Part shown: piece after piece, positions 54,225-63,396 of the stretch | Numbering within the stretch: the stretch's first letter is position 1 | Layout of the letters: each line of letters begins with the position of its first letter | Program-made: the position numbers and the translations under genes | The notes under the pieces: generated by a model | Told to the model about the DNA's origin: nothing | The model's database searches: none | What the model saw: only the letters and a program-made list of their open reading frames with translations | From: Aliiglaciecola sp041538045 | GTDB lineage: Bacteria; Pseudomonadota; Gammaproteobacteria; Enterobacterales; Alteromonadaceae | DNA length: 64,000 nucleotides | Reading direction: 5' to 3' | NCBI RefSeq assembly: GCF_041538045.1 | Contig: NZ_JBGOSE010000005.1 | Coordinates: 248,001 to 312,000, forward strand

Positions 54225-55472
54225 TTAAATAACTTTTTCGCCTTTCCATAGATCGGATAACGCTTCCCGCTCACGAACTAAATGCAAACTGCTTTTATCT
54301 ACGATTATTTCCGCAGGGCGACAACGGCTATTGTAATTTGACGCCATAACAAACCCATAGGCACCTGCACTACGCACAACTAAGAGGTCATTTGGAGCAA
54401 TTTCTAGTTCACGATCTTTTCCAATAAAATCACCAGTTTCACAAATGGGACCAACGATGTCATAGGTGGCTTTAGGTTTTCCTATAGACAGTTCAGCGGG
54501 AATGATATTTTGCCAAGCAGAGTATAGGGCTGGACGGATTAAATCATTCATTGCCGCGTCGACTATGGCAAAATTTTTCTCTTCGCCTTTTTTGATGAAC
54601 TCTACTTTAGTAATCAAGATACCAGCGTTTGCCATTATAGCTCGGCCGGGTTCAAAGATTAGTTTTAGCTCAGGGCGCTGCTCCATACGTGTCATCAGTG
54701 CTTCGACATAAGCATCGGGGTGGGGTGGGGTTTCGTCTTTATATTCCACACCTAGTCCACCACCTACATCAAGGTGACTGATGGTAATACCTAATTCAGC
54801 CAACTCGTCAATCAGTAACAACATTCTATCAAGGGCGTCTACAAAAGGATCTATATCAGTAAGTTGAGAACCAATATGACAATCCATGCCTTTAACTTCT
54901 AGATGCTCGTAACTTGCGGCTAATTTATAGGTAGCAACCGCGTTTTCTCTTGGAATACCAAATTTATTGGCTTTGAGCCCGGTTGAAATATAGGGATGAG
55001 TTTTGGCATCAACATCTGGATTTACCCGAATTGAAATTGGTGCAACCACATTCAGTTTAGAGGCAACCTTGTTGATTCGCTCTAATTCGGGTTCAGATTC
55101 TACGTTGAAACATAAAATATTTTTTGACAGTGCAAATTCAATTTCTTGTTCAGTTTTACCAACCCCAGAAAACACTACCTTAGTTGGATCGCCACCGGCT
55201 TCAATTACTCGCGATAATTCACCGCCTGAAACGATATCAAACCCAGAACCTAGTTTGGCCATTACAGATAACACGCCTAAATTAGAATTCGCTTTTACCG
55301 CGTAACAAATTAGGTGAGCATGTTTACCCGCTGCGTGGTCAAATGCATGCCAATGACGCTCAATGGTTGCTCTGGAATAAACATAACAAGGTGTCCCAAA
55401 CTGTTCAGCAATCTGTTGAACGGGTACATCTTCGGCGTGTAGGGTAGAATCTTGATACTGAAAGTAATCCAA
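54225..55472 (-). CDS. lysA: diaminopimelate decarboxylase
   Basis: A 415-residue PLP enzyme, fold type III, for the last step of lysine synthesis. The PLP lysine is in CYAVKANSN (about 57-63). HIGSQL, the glycine loop LDVGGGLGV, EPGRAIMAN, and the C-terminal active-site CETGDF follow. The start is TTG, directly after the lptM stop codon (TAG-TTG), with GAGGAG 9 bases upstream inside lptM, so translation is coupled. Confidence 0.95.
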   Translation of the reverse strand: MDYFQYQDSTLHAEDVPVQQIAEQFGTPCYVYSRATIERHWHAFDHAAGKHAHLICYAVKANSNLGVLSVMAKLGSGFDIVSGGELSRVIEAGGDPTKVVFSGVGKTEQEIEFALSKNILCFNVESEPELERINKVASKLNVVAPISIRVNPDVDAKTHPYISTGLKANKFGIPRENAVATYKLAASYEHLEVKGMDCHIGSQLTDIDPFVDALDRMLLLIDELAELGITISHLDVGGGLGVEYKDETPPHPDAYVEALMTRMEQRPELKLIFEPGRAIMANAGILITKVEFIKKGEEKNFAIVDAAMNDLIRPALYSAWQNIIPAELSIGKPKATYDIVGPICETGDFIGKDRELEIAPNDLLVVRSAGAYGFVMASNYNSRCRPAEIIVDKSSLHLVREREALSDLWKGEKVI

Positions 55473-55631
55473 CTACGACTGCTCCTCTGAGTCATCTATA
55501 TTTTGGTCTGTGGCCGGCGAGTTTTGCTCAGAAGGATGAATTAAATCGCCCTTAACTCCACAACTTGTAGTGATAAAAATGACCGCCAATAAGGAAAGCG
55601 TGCGAATCGCAAAACACAGATTTTTGAACAC
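55473..55631 (-). CDS. lptM: LptM (YifL) small lipoprotein
   Basis: A 52-residue lipoprotein. A signal peptide (MFKNLCFAIRTLSLLAVIF) runs to the lipobox TTSC (Cys24) and then GVKGDLIHP, close to the CGLKGPLYFP hallmark of LptM, which assists assembly of the LptD-LptE LPS translocon. The tail is acidic. The start is GTG at 55631, preceded by AGGTG. It directly precedes lysA as in other gammaproteobacteria. The frataxin gene cyaY, usually divergent at this spot, is absent; a repeat array lies there. Confidence 0.85.
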   Translation of the reverse strand: MFKNLCFAIRTLSLLAVIFITTSCGVKGDLIHPSEQNSPATDQNIDDSEEQS

Positions 55632-55765
55632 TGATATCACCTAACAATTACAAAAGCCTATATCATCCCATCAAAAGCAAAAAAAACAAGCATTGCCACT
55701 ACCTGATTTGGGATAAGACATGCAATAAACTGCTAATTAGGTTGATTCTAATGTGATTCAAAGAC

Positions 55766-56073
55766 TGTGATTCAAAGACAGCCACCTAAAAAAGTGCAGT
55801 TCAGAAGTACAGTTTAGGACAGGCATTAAAAGGTGATTTCGAGACACCCACCAAAAGGTAATTTCGAGACACCAGAGGTAATTTTGAGACAGCCACCTAA
55901 AAAGTGCAGTTTAGGACAGGCACCAAAAGGTAATTTTGAGACAGCCACCTAAAAAGTGCAGTTTAGGACAGGCACCAAAAGGTAATTTTGAGACAGCCAC
56001 CCAAAAAGTACAGTTTAGGACAGGCATTAAAAGGTAATTTTGAGACAGCCACCCAAGTACAGTTTAAGACACC
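55766..56073. repeat. 52-bp-period GACAGGCA / GACAGCCAC array
   Basis: GGACAGGCA lies at 55818, 55914, 55966 and 56018, the last three exactly 52 bp apart. Between each is a GAGACAGCCACC motif, so the unit alternates AGTTTAGGACAGGCACC and ATTTTGAGACAGCCACC. Variants include TTTCGAGACACCCACC and TTTAAGACACCCACC. The motif matches the repeats that flank the RAYT gene 14 kb away. The array fills the gap between lptM and the glycosyltransferase gene, and no open frame of interest crosses it. Confidence 0.82.
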
Positions 56074-56138
56074 CACCTTTATGACCGCCCACCTTTATGA
56101 CCGCCCACCTTTATGACCGCCCACCTTTATGACCGGCC
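56074..56138. repeat. 16-bp tandem repeat, four copies
   Basis: CACCTTTATGACCGCC is repeated four times at 56074, 56090, 56106 and 56122 (the last with one extra G). It continues the 52-bp array and shares its TTTNNGACNNCCCACC pattern. Confidence 0.88.
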
Positions 56139-56179
56139 CACCATATAATGTTGATTTGTATGATGGGGATATTTTCTAG

Positions 56180-57244
56180 TTAGCCATGGTGTGTCAAAGC
56201 TAAGCGCACTGACTCTGGGAAGTGGGTGGTTGACCATAGCTGTTTACATAGTGCTTTTGTGTCCATGTAATCGCCTTCCATTAACCAGTCAATGAGGATG
56301 TCGGGGGAATCGGGGTAGCGAATTGGCTCGGGTGAGTCTTTACTTAGCCATTTAGATACTACCTGCGGGTCTAAAGTATCCATGCTTTCACAACGGTTCA
56401 TGCGTTCTAGTGTGATGCGGTTTGAGCTTTGTTCATATTGGTTTTTTAAGGGCTTCACTAAGATTTTTTTGCCCAGTTGTAAACATTCGCTGGAAAGTTC
56501 GAAGCCGCCATTGGCAATGACGCCGGCACAGTCAAACAATGCTTGCTGGAAGGTTTGCTTGGACAATGGACGCCACTGGCTGTTTACATTGCTGAAAGGT
56601 TCATCTATCTCGGGGTGGTAACAAATAAACTTTTCGTTGGGAAAATTTTTTAACAATGATTTGATGGCTGTCTCATTTTCAAATGGCAAGTACACCAGTA
56701 CATGATCCCCTGTAGTTGCCTTGCTGTATGGCTCTTCAATAAATGGCGGCATGATTGGGAAACCAAAATGGTACCAATGCACCCCTAAATTAATATCACA
56801 GGGGGCGAAGATACGCATTAACATTCTATCTGCCCAGGTTTCCCCTTGTTTTGGGACTTTGTGTTTAAACGCGGCTTGGTGACTTATCGATATGGATGAT
56901 AAATCGTTCATTTTTGCTGCCCAAGCCGTTACTGGTTCGAAGTCGTTGAGCAATACATGGTATTTCGTCACATTTAACTGTTTAACATCCTTTATAAACT
57001 GTCTGATGTTGGCTTGGCGGAGGGTTTTCCAACGGTTTACTTGGCCATTTTCGGTAATGAAGGTTAGCCCAGATACCGTGCGGTAATTTCCGAACACTTC
57101 CATGTCGAAGTAGCGGGAGGGATCCCGTCCACTGAATATAAAATCAACTTCAATATCATCGCGTTTTGCAAATGCTTTCGCCATGATTCGTGCCCGCGCA
57201 ATGTGGCCATTACCGGTGCCTTGCACGCCATACAATATTTTCAT
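56180..57244 (-). CDS. MJ1255/VC2487-type glycosyltransferase
   Basis: A 354-residue GT-B-like protein. The N-terminus MKILYGVQGTGNGHIARARI is the hallmark of the MJ1255/VC2487 family, with a glycine-rich nucleotide loop. VIANGGFELSSECLQLGKKILVKPL near 240 is the sugar-nucleotide site of the C-terminal domain. The acceptor is unknown; an envelope lipid or polymer is plausible, since a PAP2 lipid phosphatase gene lies 9 bp upstream on the same strand. Confidence 0.83.
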   Translation of the reverse strand: MKILYGVQGTGNGHIARARIMAKAFAKRDDIEVDFIFSGRDPSRYFDMEVFGNYRTVSGLTFITENGQVNRWKTLRQANIRQFIKDVKQLNVTKYHVLLNDFEPVTAWAAKMNDLSSISISHQAAFKHKVPKQGETWADRMLMRIFAPCDINLGVHWYHFGFPIMPPFIEEPYSKATTGDHVLVYLPFENETAIKSLLKNFPNEKFICYHPEIDEPFSNVNSQWRPLSKQTFQQALFDCAGVIANGGFELSSECLQLGKKILVKPLKNQYEQSSNRITLERMNRCESMDTLDPQVVSKWLSKDSPEPIRYPDSPDILIDWLMEGDYMDTKALCKQLWSTTHFPESVRLALTHHG

Positions 57245-57253
57245 TAATACTAC

Positions 57254-57766
57254 TTACACAAGGATAGAAAGACTCAACATTGAAATAATGATACCTAAAA
57301 AAGCACCAGCAACAATGTCACTTGGATAGTGGACACCTAGCATAACTCTGGAAAGTCCAATTAAGCTTGCCCAGATGTACACTAATATCGCTACGCTGGG
57401 GTAGAAGTGGGCCAATAAGGATGCCATTAAGAAGGCGGCAGCAGTATGCCCTGAAGGTAAACTAAATTTGTCGGAAGGGGTAATGTGAGAACGAAAATTA
57501 TAGATTAAGTCGCACGGCCGTTGGCGTTTGAACAATTTTTTCAAAACCACATATACGGGTAATTCTAAGGCGTATGCCAACAAAGATGTGTAAAGGAAAA
57601 TGGCTCCATCTTTAGGGTCAAACGCACATAAAAGCACGCCTAACAGCAAATAAACGTGGCCATCACCGCTTTTTGATATGTACTTAATGATCCGGCAATC
57701 GCGACCTGCGGTTACACCGAAAATCCAACGGAATATGTGTGTATCTGCTCTGCCAAATGCATTCAT
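57254..57766 (-). CDS. PAP2-family membrane phosphatase
   Basis: A 170-residue membrane protein with the three phosphatase motifs of the PAP2 superfamily: KKLFKRQRP (about 93-101), LPSGHTAAA (about 117-125) and SRVMLGVHYPSD (about 147-158). These enzymes dephosphorylate lipid phosphates such as undecaprenyl pyrophosphate or phosphatidate. It is paired with the glycosyltransferase gene (9-bp gap), so a shared lipid-linked product is inferred. Confidence 0.87.
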   Translation of the reverse strand: MNAFGRADTHIFRWIFGVTAGRDCRIIKYISKSGDGHVYLLLGVLLCAFDPKDGAIFLYTSLLAYALELPVYVVLKKLFKRQRPCDLIYNFRSHITPSDKFSLPSGHTAAAFLMASLLAHFYPSVAILVYIWASLIGLSRVMLGVHYPSDIVAGAFLGIIISMLSLSILV

Positions 57767-57961
57767 CTCTAGGTACTCTTAGATTGTGTACTCATTGAGA
57801 ATAAAAGTAACCATTGCGTATGAACCCTAGTTGACAAAAAAACGAAACCTTTGTGACAAATATAAGTCATATTTATGACGGCGAAGAAAACTGATCTAAG
57901 GTTTTACAAACTCGCTGCTAACAATTAACCTAGAGCTTTAATGCTGAAGTTGGATTTTCTG

Positions 57962-58447
57962 ATGGAATACAACACCTCTGAACTGTGTGATTTGTTTGCC
58001 GATAGCGTAGATGTTGTCGACCCTATTTTTGTGAATTATGGTGGTAGACTTTCTTATGGTGGAGAGATCACAACTGTCAAATGCCACGAAGACAAGGGCC
58101 TGATTGATAAAGTCTTGTCACAACCTGGCAAAGGCAAAGTGTTACTCATTGATGGGGGCGGTTCTACTCGTCGCGCATTAATTGATGTGAACAGTGCACA
58201 AATTGCCATTGAAAATGATTGGGAAGGCATTGTTTGTTATGGCAGTGTGCGTGAAGTCGATCAACTTGAAGAGCTTGATATTGGTATTCACGGGGTGGCA
58301 TCTATTCCGGTTAATGCAGCATTTGAACAAATAGGCGAGGTTGATGTAGCGGTGAATTTCGCCGGTGTAACATTTTTGCCTGAAGATCATTTATATGCCG
58401 ATAGCACTGGTATCATCTTATCGCCAGAACCTTTGGATATAGAATAA
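57962..58447 (+). CDS. rraA: RraA, ribonuclease E activity regulator
   Basis: A 161-residue protein of the RraA family, a trimeric inhibitor of RNase E in E. coli. MEYNTSELCDLFADSVDVVDPIF, GGRLSYGGEITTVKC, VLLIDGGGSTRRALI and EGIVCYGSVREVDQ are family landmarks. Related proteins are aldolases. The start at 57962 matches the conserved N-terminus MEYNTSELCD; an ATG at 57941 is less likely. Confidence 0.92.
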   Translation: MEYNTSELCDLFADSVDVVDPIFVNYGGRLSYGGEITTVKCHEDKGLIDKVLSQPGKGKVLLIDGGGSTRRALIDVNSAQIAIENDWEGIVCYGSVREVDQLEELDIGIHGVASIPVNAAFEQIGEVDVAVNFAGVTFLPEDHLYADSTGIILSPEPLDIE

Positions 58448-58465
58448 GCTTTTGTTCTGGGCTTT

Positions 58466-58487
58466 CTCAGTCTTGAACAAGACTAAG
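58466..58487 (+). terminator. hairpin after rraA
   Basis: CTCAGTCTTG pairs with CAAGACTAAG (one mismatch) across two bases, 18 bp after the stop. There is no T-run. A second stem, AGGCTGT with ACAGCCT, lies at 58525-58552. Confidence 0.45.
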
Positions 58488-58648
58488 AACTAGCAACTCG
58501 ATTTAAGATTAGGTAAAACATAAAAGGCTGTAGGGTTAATAAAAGACAGCCTAGTATGTTCCGCATTTTTGTATTTTCCTGCTAAATAATAGCCTCTACA
58601 TAACCTCAATTCGCCTGTCTTACGCCAAGACAATCCGAGGCTGGTTAT

Positions 58649-59446
58649 TTATAAAATTGAATTCAAATAAGCCGCAATTCGCACGCCTGCCATCTGCAAT
58701 CGTTGTTTAACCTCTGGTAGGTGTTGGTGTTGATATTGCCAGCTGAGTTTGTTTTCTTTGGGATACACTTTTTCGCGTAACTGGATACTTTCTTTAATCC
58801 ATACTTTCGGATCTGTGCTCTGCCATTGTTTTGCCATTTCCGGGGTAATTTTGCGACTCAGCCAGTCAGTCCATTCAGCATAAGATAGCTGTTGGTTGTC
58901 AATTATGCCGCTATCCCAGACTCGATGTAGGTTGGAATCCTGCCAGAAAAACTCCACTTTAACATCATTTCCCCCACGATCGGTTCCGTCTCCAGCGTGC
59001 ATAGGTTGATGCAAGTCGCCAATAATATGGACGATAAAATGCAGCGCTAACTGTCTGTCTTGCAAAGTTGCCTGTGGATTTTTCAAGGTGGCAGCAAAAG
59101 ACACTAACGCAGTATAGGCATCTCCATGGGAAGGAGCATGCTCAGATGCATGGTAATCACTGCCTTCTTCCACCGTTACCCAATGCCAAGGAACCGAAGT
59201 CTTTTGCCAGAACTCTGAGGGCTCGGAGAGCATTTCATCGGCCAAAGTGGATATTTCCGCCAATGATTGAGTTGGGTATAAATCTTCGATCTTTGCCTTC
59301 GCATCAGCGGATAAATAATTTTCAGCAATACTTGCGGCAACACGGTGCCCTGTTTTTCCCCAAGCTAATGCTTGAGAGGTTTGTAGCAAACAAAGTGCCG
59401 CAATGGCAATTTGTGAAAGTTTTAAAACGCTAGTTTTAAGGAGCAT
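58649..59446 (-). CDS. S1/P1-type nuclease
   Basis: A 265-residue exported zinc nuclease. After the signal peptide (ending AALCLLQTSQALA) the mature protein begins WGKTGHRVAA, where the N-terminal Trp itself is a zinc ligand in the S1/P1 family. Other ligands are in PWHWV, HFIVHIIGDLHQPMHAGDGTDRGGND and HRVWDSGII. It probably digests single-stranded nucleic acids in the periplasm or medium. The start at 59446 follows AAGAG; the ATG at 59464 directly touches the ubiX stop and is an alternative. Confidence 0.87.
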   Translation of the reverse strand: MLLKTSVLKLSQIAIAALCLLQTSQALAWGKTGHRVAASIAENYLSADAKAKIEDLYPTQSLAEISTLADEMLSEPSEFWQKTSVPWHWVTVEEGSDYHASEHAPSHGDAYTALVSFAATLKNPQATLQDRQLALHFIVHIIGDLHQPMHAGDGTDRGGNDVKVEFFWQDSNLHRVWDSGIIDNQQLSYAEWTDWLSRKITPEMAKQWQSTDPKVWIKESIQLREKVYPKENKLSWQYQHQHLPEVKQRLQMAGVRIAAYLNSIL

Positions 59447-59464
59447 GGTCTTATTTCTCTTCAT

Positions 59465-60079
59465 TTATTTATGATAGCCCCAGCGAGGCATCAATTTTTG
59501 ATCAATATCTAAATGGTCGAGAATTCTCGCCACCACAAAGTCAACTAAGTCTTCGATACGCTTAGGCTGATGGTAAAAACCGGGTGCCGCCGGCATGATA
59601 GTCACACCCATTTGCGATAACTTCAGCATGTTTTCAAGGTGAATAGTCGATAACGGCATCTCTCGAGGAACCAAAATTAACTGTCCTCGTTCTTTTATCA
59701 CTACATCCGCTGCCCGCTCAATGAGGTTGTCACTTTTACCAGTGCTGATGGCACTCAAAGAGCCTGTTGAACATGGACAAACCACCATTTGTTTTGGTGC
59801 CGCCGAGCCTGAGGCTACAGGAGAGAACCATTCGTCTTTGCCAAATACCTTTATTTGTTCAGGTTTCCCACCAAAACGCTGAGTAAAAAATTCGCTACAG
59901 GTTTTAGGGTTTGCAGGGATTTTTAAGTCTTCTTCGGTGGCTAACACTACCTTAGCGGCTGAAGATATCAGCAAATAAACTTGGTAATTGGCTGCCACTA
60001 GAGTTTCAAGTAAGCGCAACCCGTAGGGTGCGCCGGAAGCGCCAGTAAACGCGAGAGTTATTTTTTTATCAAAATTCAT
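59465..60079 (-). CDS. ubiX: flavin prenyltransferase UbiX
   Basis: A 204-residue flavoprotein that prenylates FMN to make the cofactor of UbiD decarboxylase in ubiquinone synthesis. The N-terminus ITLAFTGASGAPYGLRLL is the FMN-binding motif; CSTGSLSAIS and VPREMPLSTIHLENMLKLS follow. It overlaps the end of mpl by 11 bp, so the two are coupled. Confidence 0.94.
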   Translation of the reverse strand: MNFDKKITLAFTGASGAPYGLRLLETLVAANYQVYLLISSAAKVVLATEEDLKIPANPKTCSEFFTQRFGGKPEQIKVFGKDEWFSPVASGSAAPKQMVVCPCSTGSLSAISTGKSDNLIERAADVVIKERGQLILVPREMPLSTIHLENMLKLSQMGVTIMPAAPGFYHQPKRIEDLVDFVVARILDHLDIDQKLMPRWGYHK

Positions 60080-61424
60080 GTTTGGCCAGTTGCTCTAATA
60101 AACGTGAATGAATGCCGCTAAATCCACCGTTACTCATCACCAAAATATGGTCTCCTGGAGCAACACTTTGCAACAACGCAGTAATAATATCGTCTACATT
60201 ATCATAAACCTGTGCAGGGACCTCTGAACCTGCGGTGAGTTGTGCTAAAGACCAGTCTAAATTGTCTGGTTGAAACAGTAGTACCTGATCGGCACTGCTC
60301 CAAGATTTAGCTAGCGTATTTTTATGTACTCCCATTTTCATGGTTGCGGAACGAGGTTCTAGCACCGCAAAAATACGAGCGTCTTTAACTTTGTGTCTGA
60401 GCCCTTCAAGGGTAGTTGTTATGGCAGTAGGATGGTGAGCAAAATCATCATAAACGGTGATGTTATTTACTACCCCACGGGTTTCCATTCGCCTTTTTGC
60501 ATTTACAAACTGGCCCAAAGCTTCAATAGCTAATTCAGGCTTTACACCAGCATGACGAGCAGCGGCAATTGCCATAATGCCATTGTGAACATTGTGTTGA
60601 CCAATCAACGACCAGTTTACTCGTCCCATATTGGTGTTGTTCAATAAAACATCAAACTCACTACCATCATCACTTTGATTTTCTACTTGCCAATCGGTGC
60701 CTAAATATTGCACTGAGCTCCAACACCCTTGTTTTAAAACCTGTGCGATATTTTCATCGGCCGCGGGGGCTAAAGCCAAGCCGTTGCCAGGTAAAATACG
60801 AATTAAATGATGGAACTGCTTTTGAATTGCGGCCAAATCTTCGAAGATATCTGCATGGTCAAACTCTAAGTTATTAAGCACTAGGGTACGGGGATGGTAG
60901 TGCACAAACTTGGATCGTTTATCAAAAAATGCGCTGTCGTATTCATCAGCTTCAATGACAAAAAACGGAGACTCTCCCAAGCGCGCTGAAATGCCAAAAT
61001 TTTCAGGAACCCCACCAATCAGAAACCCTGGTTGTAAGCCTGCATATTCGAGTATCCAGGCTATCATACTGGCCGTGGTGGTTTTGCCATGGGTGCCTGA
61101 TGCGGCTATTACCCACCTTTGTTTTAATACGTTTTCAGATAACCACTGGGGCCCACTGGTGTAGTTTAAGTTGCGATTTAACACTTCTTCCACGCACGGA
61201 TTCCCCCGTGACATGGCATTGCCAATAATCACAATATCGGGTTCTGGACTGAGTTGGGATGGATCAAATCCTTGGGTAAGTGGAATACCTAAAGATTCTA
61301 ATTGGGTGCTCATGGGCGGGTAAACATTGGCATCGGAACCACTTACGTGATGTCCCATTGACTTGGCAATGGCGGCTATTCCACCCATAAAGGTGCCGCA
61401 AATCCCTAGAATATGAATATGCAT
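60069..61424 (-). CDS. mpl: UDP-N-acetylmuramate:tripeptide ligase Mpl
   Basis: A 451-residue Mur ligase that recycles the cell wall tripeptide onto UDP-MurNAc. MHIHILGICGTFMGGIAAIAK is the family start, the ATP loop is SGTHGKTTTASM near 112, and EADEYDSAFFDKRSKF and LNNLEFDHADIFEDL follow. The start at 61424 matches this conserved N-terminus; a TTG at 61442 has no better ribosome site. It is divergent from fbp. Confidence 0.94.
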   Translation of the reverse strand: MHIHILGICGTFMGGIAAIAKSMGHHVSGSDANVYPPMSTQLESLGIPLTQGFDPSQLSPEPDIVIIGNAMSRGNPCVEEVLNRNLNYTSGPQWLSENVLKQRWVIAASGTHGKTTTASMIAWILEYAGLQPGFLIGGVPENFGISARLGESPFFVIEADEYDSAFFDKRSKFVHYHPRTLVLNNLEFDHADIFEDLAAIQKQFHHLIRILPGNGLALAPAADENIAQVLKQGCWSSVQYLGTDWQVENQSDDGSEFDVLLNNTNMGRVNWSLIGQHNVHNGIMAIAAARHAGVKPELAIEALGQFVNAKRRMETRGVVNNITVYDDFAHHPTAITTTLEGLRHKVKDARIFAVLEPRSATMKMGVHKNTLAKSWSSADQVLLFQPDNLDWSLAQLTAGSEVPAQVYDNVDDIITALLQSVAPGDHILVMSNGGFSGIHSRLLEQLAKHEF

Positions 61425-61528
61425 AATTTTCGATTTTTTCAAAAAAATTTTCGTAAGGTTAACAGAGATTGGAATACCTACAAATGGATATTCATTTAAC
61501 TTATTGTTTTTTGTGCTGAGTTTTGTGT

Positions 61529-61551
61529 TTAATAAAGGTACACTTTATTAA
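61529..61551. promoter_or_regulatory. 9-bp perfect inverted repeat between mpl and fbp
   Basis: TTAATAAAG and CTTTATTAA flank GTACA in the 202-bp divergent gap. It could be an operator for fbp, whose start is 76 bp downstream. No known consensus was recognised. Confidence 0.35.
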
Positions 61552-61626
61552 TGTGTTCTATGATTAGTAATGATTACTGTCAAAACCATGTCCTTTTCCA
61601 AAATCTAAAAATAGGCTTTCACAAGA

Positions 61627-62601
61627 ATGAAACGACTCAATTCGCAATTACAAGAAGACGGCGCTCCAATGGAGCTAATACTGTTAATCCGCACATTATT
61701 AGCAGGTTGCAAGGAAATTTCTTTTAGGGTTAGTCAAGGTGCATTAGCAGGCGTGCTAGGTTCTTTGTTAAGTGAAAACGTTCAAGGTGAAACGCAAAAG
61801 AAACTTGACGTTATTTCGAATCAAATTCTAAAAGATATATTGAAAGAATCTGGTTATGTGAAAGCGATTTCTTCAGAAGAAGAAGATGACGTTGTTGGTT
61901 GTCACCCTGAAGGTAAATATTTAGTGAGTTTCGATCCACTTGATGGCTCATCAAATACTGATATCAATAGTTTGATTGGTACTATTTTCTCGATTACCCA
62001 TGCACCACAATGGATGGAGGCGGATGATCCTTCTGCATTTTTGCAGCCTGGTACGCAAATTGTTGCCGCTGGATATGTACTTTACGGTCCATCCACAATG
62101 TTGGCCATGAGTACTGGACGAGGTACCCATATTTATACTCTGGATAAAACTCACGGAGGCTTCTTATTAACCGAAGCGAATGTTGAAGTACCAGAGCAAA
62201 CCAAAGAATTTTCGATCAATAGCTCTAACCAGCGTCATTGGGAAGAACCAATGCAAAACTATATCAATGATCTTATTGCTGGTGACGAAGGTCCTAGAGG
62301 TAAAAACTTTAATATGCGCTGGGTCGGCGCTATGGTTGGCGACATTCACCGTATCCTTTCTCGCGGCGGTCTGTTTGCCTATCCGTTTGATAAACGTAAC
62401 CCTAAAATAGCAGGTAAATTACGTTTATTGTATGAAGCCAACCCCATGTCATTCCTAATTGAACAGGCTGGCGGTGCAGCTACAACAGGCGACAGACGAA
62501 TTTTGGAAGTAATGCCAGAAGAAATTCATCAGCGCGTTCCGGTTATCATGGGATCTAAAGAAGAAGTAGAGACTTGCGTTACCTATTACGCAAAAAAATA
62601 G
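61627..62601 (+). CDS. fbp: fructose-1,6-bisphosphatase, class I
   Basis: A 324-residue gluconeogenic enzyme. The metal and substrate sites are SSEEEDD near 80, the signature FDPLDGSSNTDIN near 105, and GGLFAYPFDKRNPKIAGKLRLLYEANPMSFLIEQAGG (about 245-280). Length fits class I. A strong terminator follows. Confidence 0.95.
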   Translation: MKRLNSQLQEDGAPMELILLIRTLLAGCKEISFRVSQGALAGVLGSLLSENVQGETQKKLDVISNQILKDILKESGYVKAISSEEEDDVVGCHPEGKYLVSFDPLDGSSNTDINSLIGTIFSITHAPQWMEADDPSAFLQPGTQIVAAGYVLYGPSTMLAMSTGRGTHIYTLDKTHGGFLLTEANVEVPEQTKEFSINSSNQRHWEEPMQNYINDLIAGDEGPRGKNFNMRWVGAMVGDIHRILSRGGLFAYPFDKRNPKIAGKLRLLYEANPMSFLIEQAGGAATTGDRRILEVMPEEIHQRVPVIMGSKEEVETCVTYYAKK

Positions 62602-62639
62602 TCTAACGTTTAGATTTGCACCAATAAATTGTTTTACTC

Positions 62640-62671
62640 AGGGCGAAGGTTTATAACTTACGCCCTTTTTT
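62640..62671 (+). terminator. Rho-independent terminator of fbp
   Basis: AGGGCG pairs with CGCCCT, extended by AAGG/ACTT-like pairs across a 15-base interior, and ends in TTTTTT, 39 bp after the stop. Confidence 0.82.
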
Positions 62672-62792
62672 ATTGGAGTTTTTAAATCGTCTTGGCACAA
62701 ATGCGCCATAATGCACGGGTTAATTCCTCATAATACTTTAAAACAACCTTAATAAGACCAAGGTAGTGATTTCATCTTGCGCTGGAAGTCTT

Positions 62793-62798
62793 TATAAT
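62793..62798 (+). promoter_or_regulatory. probable -10 box of ppa
   Basis: A perfect TATAAT lies 43 bp upstream of the ppa start. A -35 box at 17 bp (TTTCAT) is weak. Confidence 0.4.
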
Positions 62799-62840
62799 TA
62801 CGGTAATTTACGTTAAATCACAACTTAAAGGTATCAATCA

Positions 62841-63380
62841 ATGAGCTTAAATGCTGTTCCAGCCGGTAAAAACTTGCCAGATGAAGTGAATGTCATCATC
62901 GAAATCCCAGCCCATGCTGACCCAGTAAAATATGAAGTAGATAAAGATACGGGTGCTATTTTTGTTGACCGCTTTATGGCAACTTGTATGCACTACCCAA
63001 CTAACTACGGTTATGTGCCTCAAACCCTTTCTCTTGACGGTGACCCGGTTGATGTTTTGGTAATGACACCATTCCCATTGTTAGCTGGTTCAGTTATTAA
63101 ATGTAGACCTGTTGGCGTTTTGAAAATGACCGACGAGTCAGGAGAAGATGCTAAAGTTTTAGCTGTGCCTATTGATAAGCTTTCTACTATCTATCGCGAT
63201 GTTAAAGAGATCGACCAGGTCCCAGAGCTAACTAAGCAACAAGTTGAGCATTTCTTTGCCCACTATAAAGATTTAGAACCTAATAAATGGGTGAAAATCG
63301 AAGGTTGGGGCAACTGCGAAGAAGCTAAAGCTGAAATTGTTGATAGCGTAAAACGCTACGAAGCTGAAGAAAAAGCTTAA
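62841..63380 (+). CDS. ppa: inorganic pyrophosphatase
   Basis: A 179-residue soluble family I pyrophosphatase. The metal site is in SLDGDPVDVLV (Asp-x-Asp-Pro-x-Asp), preceded by MHYPTNYGYVP, with GVLKMTDESGEDAKVLAVP and FFAHYKDLEPNKWVKIEGW after. Length matches E. coli PPase (176). The start follows AAAGG. It has its own promoter and terminator. Confidence 0.96.
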   Translation: MSLNAVPAGKNLPDEVNVIIEIPAHADPVKYEVDKDTGAIFVDRFMATCMHYPTNYGYVPQTLSLDGDPVDVLVMTPFPLLAGSVIKCRPVGVLKMTDESGEDAKVLAVPIDKLSTIYRDVKEIDQVPELTKQQVEHFFAHYKDLEPNKWVKIEGWGNCEEAKAEIVDSVKRYEAEEKA

Positions 63381-63396
63381 TTCCAACTGCATTGAG

